DNA from: Allacma fusca
Lineage: Eukaryota; Arthropoda; Collembola; Symphypleona; Sminthuridae
Length of the DNA: 64,000 nt
NCBI GenBank assembly: GCA_947179485.1
Contig: OX359250.1
Coordinates: forward strand, 24,004,654-24,068,653
Direction: 5' to 3'
The notes beneath the pieces are model-generated. The model saw only the letters and a list, made by a program, of their open reading frames with translations. It had not been told where the DNA came from and searched no databases. Shown in pieces: positions 37,001-48,158 of the stretch. A program made the position numbers and the translations under genes. The number at the start of each line of letters is the position of its first letter. Within the stretch, counting starts at the first letter, position 1.

Positions 37001-39477
37001 GCAATTTGAAACTGCAATTTGAAACTGCAATTTGAAACTGCAATTTGAAACTGCAATTTGAAACTGCAATTTGAAACTGCAATTTGAAACTGCAATTTGA
37101 AACTGCAATTTGAAACTGCAATTTGAAACTGCAATTTGAAACTGTAATTTGAAACTGCAATTTGAAACTGCAATTTGAAACTGCAATTTGAAACTGCAAT
37201 TTGAAACTGCAATTTGAAACTGCAATTTGAAACTGCAATTTGAAACTGCAATTTGAAACTGCAATTTGAAACTGCAATTTGAAACTGCAATTTGAAACTG
37301 TAATTTGAAACTGCAATTCGAAACTGCAATTTGAAACTGCAATTTGAAACTGCAATTTGAAACTGCAATTTGAAACTGCAATTTGAAACTGCAATTTGAA
37401 ACTGCAATTTGAAACTGCAATTTGAAACTGCAATTTGAAACTGCAATTTGAAACTTCAATTTGAAACTGCAATTTGAAACTGCAATATGAAACTGCAATT
37501 TGAAACTGCAATTTGAAACTGCAATTTGAAACTGCAATTTGAAACTTCAATTTGAAACTGCAATTTGAAACTGCAATTTGTGACTGCAATTTGAAACTGC
37601 AATTTGAAACTGCAATTTGAAACTGCAATTTGAAACTGCAATTTGAAACTGCAATTTGAAACTGCAATTTGAAACTGCAATTTGAAACTGCAATTTGAAA
37701 CTGCAATTTGAAACTTCAATTTGAAACTGCAATTTGAAACTGCAATTTGAAACTGCAATTTGAAACTTCAATTTGAAACTGCAATTTGAAACTGCAATTT
37801 GAAACTGCAATTTGAAACTGCAATTTGAAACTGCAATTTGAAACTGCAATTTGAAACTGCAATTTGAAACTGCAATTTGAAACTTCAATTTGAAACTGCA
37901 ATTTGAAACTGCAATTTGAAACTGCAATTTGAAACTTCAATTTGAAACTGCAATTTGAAACTGCAATTTGAAACTGCAATTTGAAACTTCAATTTGAAAC
38001 TGCAATTTGAAACTGCAATTTGAAACTGCAATTTGAAACTGCAATTTGAAACTGCAATTTGAAACTGCAATTTGAAACTGCAATTTGAAACTGCAATTTG
38101 AAACTGCAATTTGAAACTGCAATTTGAAACTGCAATTTGAAACTGCAATTTGAAACTGCAATTTGAAACTGCAATTTGAAACTGCAATTTGAAACTGCAA
38201 TTTGAAACTGCAATTTGAAACTGCAATTTGAAACTGCAATTTGAAACTGCAATTTGAAACTGCAATTTGAAACTGCAATTTGAAACTGTAATTTGAAACT
38301 GCAATTTGAAACTGCAATTTGAAACTGCAATTTGAAACTGCAATTTGAAACTGCAATTTGAAACTGCAATTTGAAACTGCAATTTGAAACTGCAATTTGA
38401 AACTGCAATTTGAAACTGTAATTTAAAACTGCAATTCGAAACTGCAATTTGAAACTGCAATTTGAAACTGCAATTTGAAACTGCAATTTGAAACTGCAAT
38501 TTGAAACTGCAATTTGAAACTGCAATTTGAAACTGCAATTTGAAACTGCAATTTGAAACTGCAATTTGAAACTTCAATTTGAAACTGCAATTTGAAACTG
38601 CAATTTGAAACTGCAATTTGAAACTGCAATTTGAAACTGCAATTTGAAACTGCAATTTGAAACTGCAATTTGAAACTGCAATTTGAAACTTCAATTTGAA
38701 ACTGCAATTTGAAACTGCAATTTGAAACTGCAATTTGAAACTTCAATTTGAAACTGCAATTTGAAACTGCAATTTGAAACTGCAATTTGAAACTGCAATT
38801 TGAAACTGCAATTTGAAACTGCAATTTGAAACTGCAATTTGAAACTGCAATTTGAAACTGCAATTTGAAACTGCAATTTGAAACTGCAATTTGAAACTTC
38901 AATTTGAAACTGCAATTTGAAACTGCAATTTGAAACTGCAATTTGAAACTTCAATTTGAAACTGCAATTTGAAACTGCAATTTGAAACTGCAATTTGAAA
39001 CTGCAATTTGAAACTGCAATTTGAAACTGCAATTTGAAACTGCAATTTGAAACTTCCATTTGAAACTGCAATTTGAAACTGCAATTTGAAACTGCAATTT
39101 GAAACTGCAATTTGAAACTGCAATTTGAAACTGCAATTTGAAACTGCAATTTGAAACTGCAATTTGAAACTGCAATTTGAAACTTCAATTTGAAACTGCA
39201 ATTTGAAACTGCAATTTGAAACTGCAATTTGAAACTTCAATTTGAAACTGCAATTTGAAACTGCAATTTGAAACTGCAATTTGAAACTGCAATTTGAAAC
39301 TGCAATTTGAAACTGCAATTTGAAACTGCAATTTAAAACTTCAATTTCAAACTGCAATTTGAAACTGCAATTTGAAACTGCAATTTGAAACTTCAATTTG
39401 AAACTGCAATTTGAAACTGCAATTTGAAACTGCAATTTGAAACTTCAATTTGAAACTGCAATTTGAAACTTCAATTT

Positions 39478-39591
39478 GAATTACAATTTGAATTACAATT
39501 TGAAACTGCAATTTGAAACTGCAATTTGAAATTGCAATTTGAAACTGCAATTTGAAACTGCAATTTGAATTACAATTTGAAACTTCAATCT
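39478..39591 (+). repeat. Shortened cassette (114 bp)
   Basis: Order Y-Y-C-C-P-C-C-Y-T*. The inner block T-C-T-Y (51 bp) is missing, and the third Y has the CAA form although its neighbours carry Y*. The junction looks like an unequal exchange between the two Y monomers of one cassette. Confidence 0.9.
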
Positions 39592-40488
39592 GAAACTTCA
39601 ATTTGAAACTTCAATTTGAAACTGCAATTTGAAACTGCAATTTGAAACTGCAATTTGAAACTTCAATTTGAAACTGCAATTTGAAACTGCAATTTGAAAC
39701 TGCAATTTGAAACTGCAATTTGAAACTGCAATTTGAAACTGCAATTTGAAACTGCAATTTGAAACTGCAATTTGAAACTGCAATTTGAAACTGCAATTTG
39801 AAACTGCAATTTGAAACTGCAATTTGAAACTGCAATTTGAAACTGCAATTTGAAACTGCAATTTGAAACTGCAATTTGAAACTGATATTTGAAACTGATA
39901 TTTGAAACTGCAATTTGAAACTGCAATTTGAAACTGCAATTTGAAACTGCAATTTGAAACTGTAATTTGAAACTGCAATTCGAAACTGCAATTTGAAACT
40001 GCAATTTGAAACTGCAATTTGAAACTGCAATTTGAAACTGCAATTTGAAACTGCAATTTGAAACTGCAATTTGAAACTGCAATTTGAAACTGCAATTTGA
40101 AACTGCAATTTGAAACTGCAATTTGAAACTTCAATTTGAAACTGCAATTTGAAACTGCAATTTGAAACTGCAATTTGAAACTGCAATTTGAAACTGCAAT
40201 TTGAAACTGCAATTTGAAACTTCAATTTGAAACTGCAATTTGAAACTGTAATTTGAAACTGCAATTTGAAACTGCAATTTGAAACTGCAATTTGAAACTG
40301 CAATTTGAAACTGCAATTTGAAACTGCAATTTGAAACTGCAATTTGAAACTTCAATTTGAAACTGCAATTTGAAACTGCAATTTGAAACTGCAATTTGAA
40401 ACTTCAATTTAAAACTGCAATTTGAAACTGCAATTTGAAACTGCAATTTGAAACTTCAATTTGAAACTGCAATTTGAAACTTCAATTT

Positions 40489-40653
40489 GAATTACAATTT
40501 GAATTACAATTTGAAACTGCAATTTGAAACTGCAATTTGAAATTGCAATTTGAAACTGCAATTTGAAACTGCAATTTGAATTACAGTTTGAAACTTCAAT
40601 TTGAAACTGCAATTTGAAACTTCAATTTGAATTACAATTTGAAACTTCAATCT
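40489..40653 (+). repeat. 165-bp cassette, Y* type
   Basis: Full cassette with Y* at 40578, followed by one T and a long C run. A monomer starting with C (CAAACTG) precedes the G-X dimer at about 40803. Confidence 0.92.
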
Positions 40654-41613
40654 GAAACTTCAATTTGAAACTGCAATTTGAAACTGCAATTTGAAACTGC
40701 AATTTGAAACTGCAATTTGAAACTGCAATTTGAAACTGCAATTTGAAACTGCAATTTGAAACTGCAATTTGAAACTGCAATTTGAAACTGCAATTTCAAA
40801 CTGTAATTTGAAACTGCAATTCGAAACTGCAATTTGAAACTGCAATTTGAAACTGCAATTTGAAACTGCAATTTGAAACTGCAATTTGAAACTGCAATTT
40901 GAAACTGCAATTTGAAACTGCAATTTGAAACTGCAATTTGAAACTGCAATTTGAAACTTCAATTTGAAACTGCAATTTGAAACTGCAATTTGAAACTGCA
41001 ATTTGAAACTGCAATTTGAAACTGCAATTTGAAACTGCAATTTGAAACTGCAATTTGAAACTGCAATTTGAAACTTCAATTTGAAACTGCAATTTGAAAC
41101 TGTAATTTGAAACTGCAATTTGAAACTGCAATTTGAAACTGCAATTTGAAACTGCAATTTGAAACTGCAATTTGAAACTGCAATTTGAAACTGCAATTTG
41201 AAACTTCAATTTGAAACTGCAATTTGAAACTGCAATTTGAAACTGCAATTTGAAACTTCAATTTGAAACTGCAATTTGAAACTGCAATTTGAAACTGCAA
41301 TTTGAAACTGCAATTTGAAACTGCAATTTGAAACTGCAATTTGAAACTGCAATTTGAAACTGCAATTTGAAACTTCAATTTGAAACTGCAATTTGAAACT
41401 GCAATTTGAAACTGCAATTTGAAACTTCAATTTGAAACTGCAATTTGAAACTGCAATTTGAAACTGCAATTTGAAACTTCAATTTGAAACTGCAATTTGA
41501 AACTTCAATTTGAATTACAATTTGAATTACAATTTGAAACTGCAATTTGAAACTGCAATTTGAAACTGCAATTTGAAACTTCAATTTGAAACTGCAATTT
41601 GAAACTTCAATTT

Positions 41614-41778
41614 GAATTACAATTTGAATTACAATTTGAAACTGCAATTTGAAACTGCAATTTGAAATTGCAATTTGAAACTGCAATTTGAAACTGCAAT
41701 TTGAATTACAGTTTGAAACTTCAATTTGAAACTGCAATTTGAAACTTCAATTTGAATTACAATTTGAAACTTCAATCT
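41614..41778 (+). repeat. 165-bp cassette, Y* type
   Basis: It is preceded 102 bp upstream by a Y-Y pair at 41512 that belongs to a truncated cassette (Y-Y-C-C-C-T-C-T). Y* is at 41703. Confidence 0.92.
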
Positions 41779-42069
41779 GAAACTTCAATTTGAAACTGCA
41801 ATTTGAAACTGCAATTTGAAATTGCAATTTGAAACTGCAATTTGAAACTGCAATTTGAAACTGCAATTTGAAACTGCAATTTGAAACTGCAATTTGAAAC
41901 TGCAATTTGAAACTGTAATTTGAAACTGCAATTCGAAACTGCAATTTGAAACTGCAATTTGAAACTGCAATTTGAAACTGCAATTTGAAACTGCAATTTG
42001 AAACTGCAATTTGAAACTGCAATTTGAAACTGCAATTTGAAACTTCAATTTGAAACTGCAATTTGAAAC

Positions 42070-42094
42070 TGTAATTTAAACTGCAATTTGAAAC
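42070..42094 (+). repeat. G monomer followed by a 12-bp AAACTGCAATTT monomer
   Basis: Loss of one base at the monomer junction gives TAATTTAAACTG, a register shift found nowhere else except in the tandem copy 1587 bp downstream (about 43660). It is a clean single-event marker for that duplication. Confidence 0.85.
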
Positions 42095-42452
42095 TGCAAT
42101 TTGAAACTGCAATTTGAAACTGCAATTTGAAACTGCAATTTGAAACTGCAATTTGAAACTTCAATTTGAAACTGCAATTTGAAACTGCAATTTGAAACTG
42201 CAATTTGAAACTTCAATTTGAAACTGCAATTTGAAACTTCAATTTGAATTACAATTTGAAACTTCAATCTGAAACTTCAATTTGAAACTGCAATTTGAAA
42301 CTGCAATTTGAAACTTCAATTTGAAACTGCAATTTGAAACTGCAATTTGAAACTGCAATTTGAAACTTCAATTTGAAACTGCAATTTGAAACTGCAATTT
42401 GAAACTGCAATTTGAAACTTCAATTTGAAACTGCAATTTGAAACTTCAATTT

Positions 42453-42617
42453 GAATTACAATTTGAATTACAATTTGAAACTGCAATTTGAAACTGCAAT
42501 TTGAAATTGCAATTTGAAACTGCAATTTGAAACTGCAATTTGAATTACAGTTTGAAACTTCAATTTGAAACTGCAATTTGAAACTTCAATTTGAATTACA
42601 ATTTGAAACTTCAATCT
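42453..42617 (+). repeat. 165-bp cassette, Y* type
   Basis: Y* is at 42542. It lies 347 bp after the right-half cassette that ends at CAATCT 42265. Confidence 0.92.
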
Positions 42618-43200
42618 GAAACTTCAATTTGAAACTTCAATTTGAAACTGCAATTTGAAACTGCAATTTGAAACTGCAATTTGAAACTTCAATTTGTAAC
42701 TGCAATTTGAAACTGCAATTTGAAACTGCAATTTGAAACTGCAATTTAAAACTGCAATTTGAAACTGCAATTTGAAACTGCAATTTGAAACTTCAATTTG
42801 AAACTGCAATTTGAAACTGCAATTTGAAACTGCAATTTGAAACTTCAATTTGAAACTGCAATTTGAAACTGCAATTTGAAACTGCAATTTGAAACTGCAA
42901 TTTGAAACTGCAATTTGAAACTGCAATTTGAAACTGCAATTTGAAACTGCAATTTGAAACTTCAATTTGAAACTGCAATTTGAAACTGCAATTTGAAACT
43001 GCAATTTGAAACTTCAATTTGAAACTGCAATTTGAAACTGCAATTTGAAACTGCAATTTGAAACTTCAATTTGAAACTGCAATTTGAAACTTCAATTTGA
43101 ATTACAATTTGAATTACAATTTGAAACTGCAATTTGAAACTGCAATTTGAAACTGCAATTTGAAACTTCAATTTGAAACTGCAATTTGAAACTTCAATTT

Positions 43201-43365
43201 GAATTACAATTTGAATTACAATTTGAAACTGCAATTTGAAACTGCAATTTGAAATTGCAATTTGAAACTGCAATTTGAAACTGCAATTTGAATTACAGTT
43301 TGAAACTTCAATTTGAAACTGCAATTTGAAACTTCAATTTGAATTACAATTTGAAACTTCAATCT
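43201..43365 (+). repeat. 165-bp cassette, Y* type
   Basis: Equivalent of 41614, with Y* at 43290 and a truncated Y-Y block at 43099 before it. Confidence 0.92.
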
Positions 43366-44039
43366 GAAACTTCAATTTGAAACTGCAATTTGAAACTGCA
43401 ATTTGAAATTGCAATTTGAAACTGCAATTTGAAACTGCAATTTGAAACTGCAATTTGAAACTGCAATTTGAAACTGCAATTTGAAACTGCAATTTGAAAC
43501 TGTAATTTGAAACTGCAATTCGAAACTGCAATTTGAAACTGCAATTTGAAACTGCAATTTGAAACTGCAATTTGAAACTGCAATTTGAAACTGCAATTTG
43601 AAACTGCAATTTGAAACTGCAATTTGAAACTTCAATTTGAAACTGCAATTTGAAACTGTAATTTAAACTGCAATTTGAAACTGCAATTTGAAACTGCAAT
43701 TTGAAACTGCAATTTGAAACTGCAATTTGAAACTGCAATTTGAAACTTCAATTTGAAACTGCAATTTGAAACTGCAATTTGAAACTGCAATTTGAAACTT
43801 CAATTTGAAACTGCAATTTGAAACTTCAATTTGAATTACAATTTGAAACTTCAATCTGAAACTTCAATTTGAAACTGCAATTTGAAACTGCAATTTGAAA
43901 CTTCAATTTGAAACTGCAATTTGAAACTGCAATTTGAAACTGCAATTTGAAACTTCAATTTGAAACTGCAATTTGAAACTGCAATTTGAAACTGCAATTT
44001 GAAACTTCAATTTGAAACTGCAATTTGAAACTTCAATTT

Positions 44040-44204
44040 GAATTACAATTTGAATTACAATTTGAAACTGCAATTTGAAACTGCAATTTGAAATTGCAAT
44101 TTGAAACTGCAATTTGAAACTGCAATTTGAATTACAGTTTGAAACTTCAATTTGAAACTGCAATTTGAAACTTCAATTTGAATTACAATTTGAAACTTCA
44201 ATCT
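44040..44204 (+). repeat. 165-bp cassette, Y* type
   Basis: Equivalent of 42453, with Y* at 44129. This cassette and its right flank (GTAACTG 82 bp after CAATCT) recur at 55590, offset 11,550 bp. Confidence 0.92.
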
Positions 44205-46505
44205 GAAACTTCAATTTGAAACTTCAATTTGAAACTGCAATTTGAAACTGCAATTTGAAACTGCAATTTGAAACTTCAATTTGTAACTGCAATTTGAAAC
44301 TGCAATTTGAAACTGCAATTTGAAACTGCAATTTAAAACTGCAATTTGAAACTGCAATTTGAAACTGCAATTTGAAACTGCAATTTGAAACTGCAATTTG
44401 AAACTGCAATTTGAAACTTCAATTTGAAACTGCAATTTGATACTGCAATTTGAAACTGCAATTTGAAACTGCAATTTGAAACTGCAATTTGAAACTGCAA
44501 TTTGAAACTGCAATTTGAAACTGCAATTTGAAACTGCAATTTGAAACTGCAATTTGAAACTGCAATTTGAAACTGCAATTTGAAACTGCAATTTGAAACT
44601 GCAATTTGAAACTGCAATTTGAAACTGCAATTTGAAACTGCAATTTGAAACTGCAATTTGAAACTGCAATTTGAAACTGCAATTTGAAACTGCAATTTGA
44701 AACTGCAATTTGAAACTGCAATTTGAAACTGCAATTTGAAACTGCAATTTGAAACTGCAATTTGAAACTGCAATTTGAAACTGCAATTTGAAACTGCAAT
44801 TTGAAACTGCAATTTGAAACTGCAATTTGAAACTGCAATTTGAAACTGCAATTTGAAACTGCAATTTGAAACTGCAATTTGAAACTGCAATTTAAAACTG
44901 CAATTTGAAACTGCAATTTGAAACTGCAATTTGAAACTGCAATTTGAAACTGCAATTTGAAACTGCAATTTGAAACTGCAATTTGAAACTGCAATATGAA
45001 ACTGCAATTTGAAACTGCAATTTGAAACTGGAATTTGAAACTGCAATATGAAACTGCAATTTGAAACTGCAATTTGAAACTGCAATTTGAAACTGCAATT
45101 TGAAACTGCAATTTGAAACTGCAATTTGAAACTGCAATTTGAAACTGCAATTTGAAACTGCAATTTGAAACTGCAATTCGAAACTGCAATTTGAAACTGC
45201 AATTTGAAACTGCAATTTGAAACTGATATTTGAAACTGCAATTTGAAACTGCAATTTGAAACTGCAATTTGAAACTGATATTTGAAACTGCAATTTGAAA
45301 CTGCAATTTGAAACTGCAATTTGAAATTTCAATTTGAAACTGCAATTTGAAACTGCAATTTGAAACTGCAATTTGAAACTGCAATTTGAAACTGCAATTT
45401 GAAACTGCAATTTGAAACTGCAATTTGAAACTGCAATTTGAAACTGCAATTTGAAACTGCAATTTGAAACTGCAATTCGAAACTGCAATTTGAAACTGCA
45501 ATTTGAAACTGCAATTTGAAACTGCAATTTGAAACTGATATTTGAAACTGCAATTTGAAACTGCAATTTGAAACTGCAATTTGAAATTTCAATTTGAAAC
45601 TGCAATTTGAAACTGCAATTTGAAACTGCAATTTGAAACTGCAATTTGAAACTGCAATTTGAAACTGCAATTTGAAACTGCAATTTGAAACTGCAATTTG
45701 AAACTGCAATTTGAAACTGCAATTTGAAACTGCAATTTGAAACTGCAATTTGAAACTGCAATTTGAAACTGCAATATGAAACTGCAATTTGAAACTGCAA
45801 TTTGAAACTGCAATTTGAAACTGCAATATGAAACTGCAATTTGAAACTGCAATTTGAAACTGCAATTTGAAACTGCAATTTGAAACTGCAATTTGAAACT
45901 GCAATTTGAAACTGCAATTTGAAACTGCAATTTGAAACTGCAATTCGAAACTGCAATTTGAAACTGCAATTTGAAACTGCAATTTGAAACTGATATTTGA
46001 AACTGCAATTTGAAACTGCAATTTGAAACTGCAATTTGAAACTGATATTTGAAACTGCAATTTGAAACTGCAATTTGAAACTGCAATTTGAAATTTCAAT
46101 TTGAAACTGCAATTTGAAACCGCAATTTGAAACTGCAATTTGAAACTGCAATTTGAAACTTCAATTTGAAACTGCAATTTGAAACTGCAATTTGAAACTG
46201 CAATTTGAAACTTCAATTTGAAACTGCAATTTGAAACTGCAATTTGAAACTGCAATTTGAAACTGCAATTTGAAACTGCAATTTGAAACTGCAATTTGAA
46301 ACTGCAATTTGAAACTTCAATTTGAAACTGCAATTTGAAACTGCAATTTGAAACTGCAATTTGAAACTTCAATTTAAAACTGCAATTTGAAACTGCAATT
46401 TGAAACTGCAATTTGAAACTTCAATTTGAAACTGCAATTTGAAACTGCAATTTGAAACTGCAATTTGAAACTTCAATTTGAAACTGCAATTTGAAACTTC
46501 AATTT

Positions 46506-46670
46506 GAATTACAATTTGAATTACAATTTGAAACTGCAATTTGAAACTGCAATTTGAAATTGCAATTTGAAACTGCAATTTTAAACTGCAATTTGAATTA
46601 CAATTTGAAACTTCAATTTGAAACTGCAATTTGAAACTTCAATTTGAATTACAATTTGAAACTTCAATCT
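46506..46670 (+). repeat. 165-bp cassette, U type
   Basis: Order Y-Y-C-C-P-C-U-Y-T-C-T-Y-T*. The monomer before the third Y begins with T (TTTTAAAC), and Y has the CAA form. The U change is shared with the cassettes at 49774, 51403 and 53408 and the fragment at 57302. Confidence 0.92.
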
Positions 46671-47034
46671 GAAACTTCAATTTGAAACTGCAATTTGAAA
46701 CTGCAATTTGAAACTGCAATTTGAAACTTCAATTTGAAACTGCAATTTGAAACTGCAATTTGAAACTGCAATTTGAAACTGCAATTTGAAACTTCAATTT
46801 GAAACTGCAATTTGAAACTGCAATTTGAAACTGCAATTTGAAACTGCAATTTGAAACTGCAATTTGAAACTGCAATTTGAAACTGCAATTTGAAACTGCA
46901 ATTTGAAACTGCAATTTGAAACTGCAATTTGAAACTGCAATTTGAAACTGCAATTTGAAACTGCAATTTGAAACTGCAATTTGAAACTGCAATTTGAAAC
47001 TGCAATTTGAAACTGCAATTTGAAACTGCAATTT

Positions 47035-47346
47035 GAAGCTGCAATTTGAAACTGCAATTTGAAACTGCAATTTGAAACTGCAATTTGAAACTGCAATTTG
47101 AAACTGCAATTTGAAACTGCAATTTGAAACTGCAATTTGAAACTGCAATTTGAAACTGCAATTTGAAACTGCAATTTGAAACTGCAATTTGAAACTGCAA
47201 TTTGAAACTGCAATTTGAAACTGCAATTTGAAACTGCAATTTGAAACTGCAATTTGAAACCGCAATTTGAAACTGCAATTTGAAACTGCAATTTGAAACT
47301 GCAATTTGAAACTGCAATTTGAAACTGCAATTTGAAACCGCAATTT
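47035..47346 (+). repeat. GAAGCTG plus double GAAACCG marker block, copy 1 of 4
   Basis: GAAGCTG at 47035 is followed by GAAACCG monomers at 47256 and 47334, 78 bp apart. The same trio occurs at 50290/50537/50615, 51853/52113/52191 and 54065/54312/54390. The GAAACCG spacing is constant at 78 bp, while GAAGCTG to the first GAAACCG varies (221, 247, 260, 247 bp) by whole monomers. Confidence 0.9.
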
Positions 47347-47801
47347 GAAACTGCAATTTGAAACTGCAATTTGAAACTGCAATTTGAAACTGCAATTTGA
47401 AACTGCAATTTGAAACTGCAATTTGAAACTGCAATTTGAAACTGCAATTTGAAACTGCAATTTGAAACTGCAATTTGAAACTGCAATTTGAAACTGCAAT
47501 TTGAAACTGCAATTTGAAACTGCAATTTGAAACTGCAATTTGAAACTGCAATTTGAAACTGCAATTTGAAACTGCAATTTGAAACTGCAATTTGAAACTG
47601 CAATTTGAAACTGCAATTTGAAACTGCAATTTGAAACTGCAATTTGAAACTGCAATTTGAAACTGCAATTTGAAACTGCAATTTGAAACTGCAATTTGAA
47701 ACTGCAATTTGAAACTGCAATTTGAAACTGCAATTTGAAACTGCAATTTGAAACTGCAATTTGAAACTGCAATTTGAAACTGCAATTTGAAACTTCAATT
47801 T

Positions 47802-47935
47802 GAATTACAATTTGAATTACAATTTGAAACTGCAATTTGAAACTGCAATTTGAAACTGCAATTTGAAACTTCAATTTGAAACTGCAATTTGAAACTTCAA
47901 TTTGAATTACAATTTGAATTACAATTTGAAACTGC
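47802..47935 (+). repeat. Two Y-Y pairs without P
   Basis: Y-Y pairs at 47802 and 47904 flank C-C-C-T-C-T. Neither is followed by P or T*, so this is a pair of truncated cassette starts that mark the right end of the unit. Confidence 0.8.
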
Positions 47936-48158
47936 AATTTGAAACTGCAATTTGAAACTGCAATTTGAAACTGCAATTTGAAACTGCAATTTGAAACTGC
48001 AATTTGAAACTGCAATTTGAAACTGCAATTTGAAACTGCAATTTGAAACTGCAATTTGAAACTGCAATTTGAAACTGCAATTTGAAACTGCAATTTGAAA
48101 CTGCAATTTGAAACTGCAATTTGAAACTGCAATTTGAAACTGCAATTTGAAACTGCAA

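Larger units (their letters stand above)
27388..39477 (+). repeat. Cassette-free 12.1-kb domain in exact 13-bp register
   Basis: No Y, Y*, P or S monomer occurs between the cassettes at 27223 and 39478. The distance between their CAATCT motifs (27382 and 39586) is 12,204 bp, which equals 936 x 13 plus the three 12-bp monomers at its right end, so there is no net insertion or deletion over 939 monomers. The domain is built from units marked by G-X dimers (TTCG at 28841, 30154, 31181, 32338, 33508, 35094, 36121, 36654, 37317 and 38435), all whole multiples of 13 apart. D monomers, GTGACTG and CAATATG variants are interspersed. Confidence 0.88.
41190..42776 (+). repeat. 1587-bp tandem duplication, copy 1
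   Basis: Three successive CAATCT motifs (41773, 42265, 42612) are repeated exactly 1587 bp later (43360, 43852, 44199), as are X (41934 and 43521), a 12-bp AAACTGCAATTT monomer near 42073 and GTAACTG at 42694. It includes a half-cassette at 41512 and full cassettes at 41614 and 42453. Edges are approximate. Confidence 0.9.
42777..44370 (+). repeat. 1587-bp tandem duplication, copy 2
   Basis: It matches copy 1 up to the AAAACTG monomer at 44335. After that point it has six C monomers before the next T where copy 1 has three, so the duplication ends near 44370. Confidence 0.9.
44891..47800 (+). repeat. About 3.27-kb higher-order repeat, copy 1
   Basis: TTTAAA at 44891, GAAATTTC monomers at 45323 and 45583 (260 bp apart), the cassette at 46506 and its T* at 46665 all recur 3268 bp later. 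From GAAGCTG at 47035 the offset falls to 3255, and a third GAAATTTC at 46090 has an offset of 3281, so the copies differ by single monomers. The left edge lies somewhere after 44371. Confidence 0.87.
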
